From Candidatus Bathyarchaeota archaeon (GTDB lineage Archaea; Thermoproteota; Bathyarchaeia; Bathyarchaeales; Bathyarchaeaceae): a stretch of DNA of 6,251 nt. Made by a program: the position numbers and the translations under genes. Position 1 is the stretch's first letter. Each line of letters opens with the position of its first letter. The stretch is taken from the NCBI GenBank assembly GCA_020344715.1, contig CP070828.1:820518-826768 (forward strand). Direction: 5' to 3'. Shown one piece after another: positions 1-4,757 of the stretch. Under the pieces are notes generated by a model. That model was given only the letters and a program-made list of their open reading frames with translations. It searched no databases and was not told where the DNA came from.

Positions 1-56
1 AGTAGGTTCTGTTGTTTCGTAGACAAGGCAGTACCGTTCTTATCTTCAGAATTCAC
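1..56 (-). CDS. Possible 5' end of a divergent gene leaving the left edge (partial, doubtful)
   Basis: A minus-strand frame opens with GTG (complement of 54-56) and stays open to the window edge, giving about 18 residues that begin MNSEDKNGTALSTKQQNLL. The stretch is hydrophilic and matches nothing I recognise. The only support beyond openness is position: the TATA-like box at 78-85 reads as CTTATAAA on this strand, with its centre about 26 bp ahead of the GTG, which is the spacing expected for a leaderless archaeal transcript. No Shine-Dalgarno sequence precedes it. Eighteen codons without a stop can easily occur by chance, and a plus-strand frame is also open from 1 to a TGA at 58-60, so the left edge could equally hold the tail of a forward gene. 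Confidence 0.22.
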   Translation of the reverse strand, partial: MNSEDKNGTALSTKQQNL

Positions 57-77
57 ATGATTTTGGGCGTTTCTACA

Positions 78-85
78 TTTATAAG
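78..85. promoter_or_regulatory. TATA-like box, readable in both directions
   Basis: TTTATAAG lies in an AT-rich stretch upstream of acdB. Read on the plus strand it would place a transcription start near 108 and give acdB a leader of about 60 nt. Read on the minus strand (CTTATAAA, the closer match to an archaeal TATA box) it would start a transcript near 56, at the GTG of the doubtful left-edge frame. I see no clear purine-rich BRE on the plus side. The T-run at 96-100 could instead be part of a terminator for something upstream. Confidence 0.4.
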
Positions 86-169
86 CAACATGCGCTTTTT
101 ATTGTAAAATTGTAGGAATATGAAAAGTCGAGTAGACTTCCGCACCTCATTTTGAAGGTTGCTTCCCCA

Positions 170-865
170 ATGAAGAAAGTGAACGCGATATTTGATGCGG
201 CCAGAAGCGAAGGCAGAAAGTATTTGCTGGAGCCAGAAGCCAAGGCAATCTGCGTGCAGTACGGAATTCCCGTTACCAAATTCGAAGTCGCCACAAACGA
301 GTCGGAAGCCGTTAAATTTGCCAAGAAGATTGGCTTTCCAATTGTTCTCAAAGTGGTTTCTCCAGATATTATTCACAAGTTTGACGTGGGAGCAGTGATT
401 CTCGACGTCAAGACCGAAGCAGAAGTCGGATCAGCCTATGATGCGATCCAAGAAAACGTGAATAAGTACAAGCCAAACGCGAGGATTGTAGGTCTGCTCG
501 TGCAAGAAATGGCTCATCAATCGACTGAGGTTATTGTGGGAGCAACGAAAGACCCCCAGTTTGGACCAGCCTTGATGTTTGGGCTTGGAGGAATATTCGT
601 TGAAGTGTTGAAAGATGTTACTTTCAGAATCGCGCCTATTTCCGAGTCTGATGCTAGAGAAATGGTTACCGAGGTGAAAGCCAGCCCCATTCTCAAAGGC
701 TACAGGGGACAGCCGCCCGCGGACATAAAGGCAGTTGTGGAAATCCTGATGAACACGTCGAGACTAGTGATGGAGCACCAAGAAATCAAAGAACTCGACC
801 TCAACCCAATAATGGTCTACGAGAAGGGAGCCAAAACGGTTGACGCGAGGATCATACTGGAATAA
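170..865 (+). CDS. acdB: ADP-forming acetate/acyl-CoA synthetase, beta (ATP-grasp) subunit
   Basis: This is the nucleotide-binding subunit of the cytosolic enzyme that converts acyl-CoA, ADP and phosphate into the free acid, CoA and ATP, the main substrate-level phosphorylation step of acetate-forming archaea. The 231-residue length matches stand-alone archaeal beta subunits. Visible motifs: SPDIIHK at 64-70, whose His69 corresponds to the beta-subunit histidine that relays the phosphoryl group; QEM at 112-114; VGATKDPQFGP at 123-133; GLGGIFVEVLKD at 138-149; KGYRGQPPADI at 176-186; and ELDLNP at 208-213, where Asp210 and Asn212 sit at the ATP-grasp metal site. The C-terminal VDARIILE ending is typical. 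The usual HKSDVGGV is HKFDVGAV here. I chose ATG 170 because AGGT (156-159) lies 10 nt ahead; a TTG at 152 would add six residues without a ribosome site. The CoA-binding alpha subunit is not in the window. Confidence 0.93.
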   Translation: MKKVNAIFDAARSEGRKYLLEPEAKAICVQYGIPVTKFEVATNESEAVKFAKKIGFPIVLKVVSPDIIHKFDVGAVILDVKTEAEVGSAYDAIQENVNKYKPNARIVGLLVQEMAHQSTEVIVGATKDPQFGPALMFGLGGIFVEVLKDVTFRIAPISESDAREMVTEVKASPILKGYRGQPPADIKAVVEILMNTSRLVMEHQEIKELDLNPIMVYEKGAKTVDARIILE

Positions 866-870
866 CCACC

Positions 871-981
871 GTGACGCGAGACGAAAACCTCAGAAACCCT
901 TCCAAAGACGCGCAAAGATCCAAACGCCAATTCGATGGTTTAGAAGAAACAGGTATCCTTCTCCGCTTCTCAACAAGGTAA
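871..981 (+). CDS. Doubtful 36-codon frame in the gap after acdB
   Basis: A GTG-initiated frame starts 5 nt after the acdB stop and ends at TAA 979-981. Its product would be charged at the N-terminus and end with an ordinary-looking stretch, FDGLEETGILLRFSTR. There is no ribosome-binding site at a useful distance, no ATG, and no homologue that I recognise. It could be a small protein, the remnant of a larger gene, or chance. A second, very basic frame (840-1031, 63 codons, TTG start inside acdB) covers the same bases and looks even less like a protein. I list this one only so that the 177-bp gap is described. Confidence 0.15.
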   Translation: MTRDENLRNPSKDAQRSKRQFDGLEETGILLRFSTR

Positions 982-1029
982 TAAGAAACCCTAATCCAAC
1001 AATGCGCAGAGTAGCTCAACCTAGGAAGT

Positions 1030-1036
1030 AGAGGAG
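1030..1036 (+). promoter_or_regulatory. Ribosome-binding site fixing a TTG start
   Basis: AGAGGAG ends 6 nt before TTG 1043. This strong Shine-Dalgarno match is what makes TTG the convincing start of the coiled-coil gene, since no ATG lies nearby in that frame. Confidence 0.8.
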
Positions 1037-1042
1037 CAAACG

Positions 1043-1945
1043 TTGCCCGAATCTATTGAACAGAAAATTGAAGGATTAGACCTTGAACTCGCGTCCGTAA
1101 AAACTCAACGTGACAAATTAAACATCGAAGCAAAAAGCCTGGCCAAGGAAAGAAACTCAATTCATGAGCAAACCAGAGAACTGAGAACGAAAGCCACCGG
1201 TCTCAAGGAAAGACGAGATGCACTAAATCAGCAAGTCAGAGAACTCAAAGACTTGCGAGAACAAGCAAAGACCTTGCGCAAAGACAAACATAATCAAATC
1301 CTGAAGCTGAGAGAAAAGATGAGAGCTCTCAACCAAAAGACCTCAGTTCGAAACCTGCGTGCCATCAAAAACGAAATCGAAAGTCTCGAATGGGAAATCC
1401 AAACCACGTCACTTGCAGTGAAGGAAGAAGAGAAGCTGATAAGCAAAGTAAGCAAGCTCGAAACTCAGCAGAAACGCCTCGAGCAATTACAGAATTCGAA
1501 GAATATGATGATTGAGCTGCAAGCCGAGGAAGCAGCACTTGCAACCAAAGCCAAATCCTACCATCAGAAACTAGCGAAACTTGCAGATGAAAGTCAGAAA
1601 CTTCATGAACAAAGACTTGAGATTCTAAACAACATTCGACGTTCCAAAGCTAAAGCCGACCGTGCCCATCAGGAATACGTGAAAACCCGCAAAAAAGCTG
1701 ACGCAATTCACCAAAGATGCCTCGAGCTGGTGAAGGAGATTGACAGTCTAAGGCAGAAACAGCGGAATATCGAAAAGGCGAAACAAGCAAAGCGTCAGAA
1801 ACAGCTCCTTAGAGAAGCGCACAAAAAGGTCTCAGAAAAAAGGAAACGTGGAGAAAAGCTAACCTGGGAAGAATTTAAACTTCTGACAGAACAGGAAACA
1901 AAAAGAAAAAAGGACTCCGAAGAACAGAAGTTTAAAGAAGAGTGA
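1043..1945 (+). CDS. Long archaeal coiled-coil protein (COG1340 type), function unknown
   Basis: A 300-residue, almost wholly alpha-helical protein of Lys, Glu, Arg, Gln and Leu, with only one proline (Pro2), three glycines and one cysteine (Cys226). Heptad-like spacing of Leu/Ile/Ala runs through roughly residues 5-255. Segments such as LRTKATGLKERRDALNQQ (47-64) and the following VRELKDLREQAKTLRKDK recur as approximate copies. Two landmarks are typical of the archaeal COG1340 family: LEWEIQT at 115-121, which marks the turn between the two helical halves, and GEKLTWEEFKLL at 270-281 near the C-terminus. The tail is charged. There is no signal peptide or membrane segment, so it is probably cytosolic and oligomeric. 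No biochemical function is established for the family; older database names linking it to phosphoserine phosphatase are not supported by anything here. It lies 49 bp ahead of the DUF373 gene, probably in the same transcription unit. Confidence 0.93.
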   Translation: MPESIEQKIEGLDLELASVKTQRDKLNIEAKSLAKERNSIHEQTRELRTKATGLKERRDALNQQVRELKDLREQAKTLRKDKHNQILKLREKMRALNQKTSVRNLRAIKNEIESLEWEIQTTSLAVKEEEKLISKVSKLETQQKRLEQLQNSKNMMIELQAEEAALATKAKSYHQKLAKLADESQKLHEQRLEILNNIRRSKAKADRAHQEYVKTRKKADAIHQRCLELVKEIDSLRQKQRNIEKAKQAKRQKQLLREAHKKVSEKRKRGEKLTWEEFKLLTEQETKRKKDSEEQKFKEE

Positions 1946-1948
1946 TTC

Positions 1949-1959
1949 ATAAAATTAAA
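1949..1959 (+). promoter_or_regulatory. Weak TATA-like candidate before the DUF373 gene
   Basis: ATAAAATTAAA, in the 49-bp gap, would put a transcript start near 1980, just ahead of the ribosome site of the next gene. AT-rich sequence of this kind is common between genes, so it may simply be spacer within an operon. Confidence 0.2.
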
Positions 1960-1983
1960 GTTGACCTGAACATTAACAACAAA

Positions 1984-1988
1984 AGGAG
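1984..1988 (+). promoter_or_regulatory. Ribosome-binding site of the DUF373 gene
   Basis: AGGAG with a 6-nt spacer to ATG 1995. It confirms the start that gives the family's usual N-terminus. Confidence 0.75.
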
Positions 1989-1994
1989 ACAACT

Positions 1995-3194
1995 ATGGAA
2001 GTTACAGCGAGGACTGAGCGCACCCTAGTTCTCTGCGTCGATAGGGATGATGATCTCGGAGTCAAGGCCGGAATAGAAACGCCAGTTGTCGGCCGAGAGA
2101 AAAACTTGAACGCCGCCGTAAGCCTCGCACTACACGACCCAGAAGAACCTGACGCCAATGCCATCTTTGAAGCTGTGAGAATTTTCGACCGACTAACCGA
2201 AGCAGTCGAAAAGGAAGGAGGAAACTGCCAAATCGCAACTTTAGCTGGCTCTGAACTTGGAGGAGTGGGAGCTGACAGAAAGCTTGTGTCCGAATTCAAT
2301 GACGTGCTTCGAACTTTTCAAGCGACTGACATCGTTCTGGTCGTCGATGGTTATACTGATGAGGCTATTCTACCGCTCATTCAGTCACGAGTTCCAGTAA
2401 CCTCAGTCCGGAGAATCACCGTTAGGCACAGCCAGTCTATTGAGGAGACCGCATGGCTTTTTTCTAGGTATTTAAAACTGGTCATTGAAAACCCACGATA
2501 TGCAAGAATAATACTAGGTCTACCTGGAATACTTCTAATAATCATCGGGGTCCTGACTGTTGCTGATATGTTGGAGAGTACGTGGATAGCCTTCCTTCTC
2601 GTTTTAGGTTTTGTCCTCATCTCAAAGGGTTTTGGACTCGACAAAGCAGCCCGAACCTTCTATCTCTGGATTAGAGAGTATACGCCGCCTCCATTTCCAA
2701 CTCAAATAGCTGGGTTCTCAGCAGTGGCGGGGGTCCTCTTAGTCGGAATTGGCTTTTATCAAGGCTTGAGCCAGACATCATTAGAAGTGGCGCGTCTACC
2801 AAGCCCTCCGTTGATCTTGGGGGAGTGGGTGAGCGTGTTCCCAAAACTTGTAGGCTGGTTTCTCGTCTATTCAATAACGCTTGTAGTAACGGGCATCTGT
2901 ATTCTGCTTTCAGGCAGAGCTATTCGCTGGTTCTTTGAATATGACAATCGGTTGTGGCGCACAATAGTTGTGGTAGTCGTGGTTGCTTGGTCGTCGCCGG
3001 TCTTCTATGAAGCCGGTCAGATTCTAATCAATCCAGAACGTAACTATGGCATGCTAGTCTTCACAATTGTAATCAGCATAGTATGGGCTGTTTTGGCAGT
3101 TTTGGTGACCTCTCTGCTTCACCGGAAATACGCTGACCTCTTTGCGGAGGAAAAGGAGACGGAGGAGAAGGAAGAAGAAGTTGAGGAAGGTTGA
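1995..3194 (+). CDS. DUF373 family six-helix membrane protein, function unknown
   Basis: A 399-residue archaeal DUF373 protein. The soluble N-terminal half (about 10-165) has an alternating beta/alpha pattern with the family's signature pieces: LCVDRDDDLG (13-22) with four acidic residues in a row of seven, AGIETPVVGRE (25-35), PDANAIFEA (52-60), ATLAG (81-85), ADRK (93-96), VVDGYTDE (116-123) and LIQSRVPVTSVRR (128-140). The C-terminal half holds about six hydrophobic helices near 171-190, 194-213, 237-257, 285-306, 322-345 and 351-375. There is no signal peptide, so the acidic N-domain is likely cytosolic. The tail (385-399) is nearly all Glu and Lys. The clustered aspartates suggest metal or nucleotide binding, but that is inference; no function is known to me. 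The last 14 bp overlap the next gene, which points to translational coupling. Confidence 0.94.
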   Translation: MEVTARTERTLVLCVDRDDDLGVKAGIETPVVGREKNLNAAVSLALHDPEEPDANAIFEAVRIFDRLTEAVEKEGGNCQIATLAGSELGGVGADRKLVSEFNDVLRTFQATDIVLVVDGYTDEAILPLIQSRVPVTSVRRITVRHSQSIEETAWLFSRYLKLVIENPRYARIILGLPGILLIIIGVLTVADMLESTWIAFLLVLGFVLISKGFGLDKAARTFYLWIREYTPPPFPTQIAGFSAVAGVLLVGIGFYQGLSQTSLEVARLPSPPLILGEWVSVFPKLVGWFLVYSITLVVTGICILLSGRAIRWFFEYDNRLWRTIVVVVVVAWSSPVFYEAGQILINPERNYGMLVFTIVISIVWAVLAVLVTSLLHRKYADLFAEEKETEEKEEEVEEG

Positions 3195-3963
3195 AGTAGC
3201 AGTAATAGGTGGAAGCGGATTAGAAAATCTGCTGAAGGGCGAAGAACAGATTCGAGTTGGAACTCCCTATGGTCTCGCGCCCTTAATATCAGTTGGTAAT
3301 ATTAATGGAAAATCTGTTGCGTTTTTGCCCCGTCATGGCTTGCATCATTCCGTTCCTCCACACAAGGTGAATTATCATGCAAACGTCTACGCTTTTCACA
3401 AGCTCGGGGCTGAGCGAGTCATCGCCACGAACGCTGTTGGCGCCATAAATCGGCGGTTCAAGGTAGGAGATTTTGCTGTACCTCACGATTTTATCGACTT
3501 CACTAGACTTCGACAACCTACCTACTACAATGATGAAGTTATCCATATTGACGTTTCTCAGCCATACTGTCCAGAAATGCGTTCAGTGCTAATCGAAAAA
3601 GCAGAAAAGTTTGGAGTAAAGATTTCCGCCAAGGCAGTTCTAGTCTGTACTGAAGGTCCTCGATACGAAACTCCTGCAGAGATCGAAATGTTCAGACGAC
3701 TTGGCTGCGATATGGTTGGAATGACGGGGATACCCGAGGCTGTGCTGGCGCGAGAGCTTGAAATGTGCTATGCGACCCTATGTTTTGTCACAAATATGGC
3801 TGCTGGAATCCAGAAAAGACTTACCGCTGAAGAGGTGGCAACCACAGCGCGAGACAAAACGCCTCCTATCCAGCAAATCTTAAGAGAAACCATCAAGCAT
3901 TTACCAGCGAAACGTCGCTGTCCTTGTGCTCATGCACTTAGGGACGCAAAACTGCGGGATTAA
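3181..3963 (+). CDS. mtnP: MTAP/PNP family nucleoside phosphorylase, probably 6-oxopurine type (MTI/inosine)
   Basis: A trimer-type purine nucleoside phosphorylase that uses phosphate to split a (methylthio)nucleoside into base and (methylthio)ribose-1-phosphate in the cytosol. Motifs, numbered from TTG 3181: IGGSGL (9-14, phosphate loop), LPRHGLHH (49-56), PPHKVNYHAN (59-68), TNAVGAI (83-89), EGPRYETPAE (158-167), GMTGIPEAVLARE (180-192) and TNMAAGI (204-210). True MTA phosphorylases carry aspartates (TDYD) at the last site to hold the 6-amino group; NMAAG is the form seen in 6-oxopurine enzymes. The product may therefore act on methylthioinosine, inosine or guanosine, although many databases would call it MTA phosphorylase; the symbol is the family's. 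A C-terminal CPC (247-249) resembles the CXC pair of Sulfolobus MTAP II. TTG 3181 gives a normal 260-residue protein beginning MRKVEVAVIGG; TTG 3142 would add 13 mostly Arg/Lys residues. Confidence 0.92.
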   Translation: MRKVEVAVIGGSGLENLLKGEEQIRVGTPYGLAPLISVGNINGKSVAFLPRHGLHHSVPPHKVNYHANVYAFHKLGAERVIATNAVGAINRRFKVGDFAVPHDFIDFTRLRQPTYYNDEVIHIDVSQPYCPEMRSVLIEKAEKFGVKISAKAVLVCTEGPRYETPAEIEMFRRLGCDMVGMTGIPEAVLARELEMCYATLCFVTNMAAGIQKRLTAEEVATTARDKTPPIQQILRETIKHLPAKRRCPCAHALRDAKLRD

Positions 3964-3965
3964 AG

Positions 3966-4751
3966 ATGTTAAAGACTCTGCTATCGGTCACCGGCGTTTA
4001 CAAGGTGTATGAAAAGTGGCTTCGGTACCAAGTGAAAGCCGGAAAGGTGGTGCCTGAACACATCGCCATCATACTTGACGGAAATCGCCGTTGGGCTTCT
4101 GCGAAGGCATTGAACCCATGGATTGGCCACCAGTTCGGAGCTGAACGGATTAGGAATCTGCTTGACTGGTGTTTGGACCTAAAGGTAAAATCAATCACGC
4201 TTTACGCGTTTTCCACAGAAAACTTTCAGCGTCCGGAGCCTGAGATCAAGGAGATTATGAAGATAACCGAGGAAAAATTGCGGGAGCTTCTAGCTGATGA
4301 ACGCATTCACAAAAACAGAGTTAGATTCAAAGTCATTGGTAGACGCAATCTTTTGCCTTCAAGTCTTCAGCGTCTGATTGACGACGTTGAAGACGCCACA
4401 AAAGATTATGATGAGAGTTTTCTTAACGTGGCGCTAGCCTACGGCGGAAGAGCTGAAATAGTTGATGCCGCCAAGAAGATTGCGCGAAAAGTGGAGAACG
4501 GTGAATTGAGCCCTGACGTAATCACCGAACGAGTCTTTGAAAATCATTTATACACCGCTCATTTGCCCAAACAAGACCCTGATCTCATTATAAGGACATC
4601 CGGCGAGGAACGCCTGAGCGGCTTTCTCTTATGGCAAAGCGCTTACAGTGAACTCTGTTTTTTAGACGTTTATTGGCCAGGGTTTCGACGCATCGACCTG
4701 CTCAGAGCCGTGCGAACCTACCAGACACGGAAAAGAAGGTTCGGCACCTAA
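3966..4751 (+). CDS. uppS: Cis-prenyltransferase (polyprenyl diphosphate synthase, UppS family)
   Basis: Adds isopentenyl units in cis to an allylic diphosphate to make the long polyprenyl diphosphate from which the membrane glycan carrier (dolichol-type in archaea) is formed; it acts at the cytosolic membrane face. The 261-residue protein has every family landmark: IILDGNRRWA (35-44) with catalytic Asp38, GHQFGAER (54-61), LYAFSTENFQRP (79-90), YGGRAEI (159-165), PDLIIRTSGEERLSGFLLWQ (205-224) with diphosphate-binding Arg210 and Arg216 and Ser218, and YSELCF (227-232) with metal-binding Glu229, followed by WPGF. The first 30 residues (VYKVYEKWLRYQV at 11-23) form the N-terminal helix usual in archaeal members and make it slightly longer than the roughly 250-residue bacterial enzyme. 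It begins 2 nt after the phosphorylase stop, with a weak GGGA 6 nt ahead, so it is probably translated from the same mRNA. Confidence 0.96.
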   Translation: MLKTLLSVTGVYKVYEKWLRYQVKAGKVVPEHIAIILDGNRRWASAKALNPWIGHQFGAERIRNLLDWCLDLKVKSITLYAFSTENFQRPEPEIKEIMKITEEKLRELLADERIHKNRVRFKVIGRRNLLPSSLQRLIDDVEDATKDYDESFLNVALAYGGRAEIVDAAKKIARKVENGELSPDVITERVFENHLYTAHLPKQDPDLIIRTSGEERLSGFLLWQSAYSELCFLDVYWPGFRRIDLLRAVRTYQTRKRRFGT

Positions 4752-4757
4752 TGTTGG

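Noticed and set aside
120..155. 11-codon ATG frame upstream of acdB as a possible regulatory leader peptide
   Set aside because: It ends over the alternative TTG 152, but it has only a weak TAGGA ahead and no attenuator-like hairpin or runs of a regulatory codon.
53..376. 107-codon minus-strand frame over the start of acdB
   Set aside because: It lies opposite the well-supported acdB N-terminal coding region, has no recognisable motif, and overlaps another minus frame of similar quality.
840..1031. 63-codon basic plus-strand frame beginning inside the end of acdB
   Set aside because: It has a TTG start, no ribosome site, a composition of mostly Arg, Pro, Asn and Lys, and no recognisable fold or family. 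It is most likely a chance opening in A/C-rich sequence.
1973..2299. 108-codon minus-strand frame opposite the start of the DUF373 gene
   Set aside because: It is serine-rich, lacks family motifs and lies entirely against a strongly recognised gene; it is an antisense shadow of that coding sequence.
3145..3190. Purine tract considered as a simple-sequence repeat or assembly error
   Set aside because: The repeat units are irregular, and both the DUF373 tail and the phosphorylase frame stay intact with sensible ends, so a true microsatellite or frameshift error is not needed to explain it.
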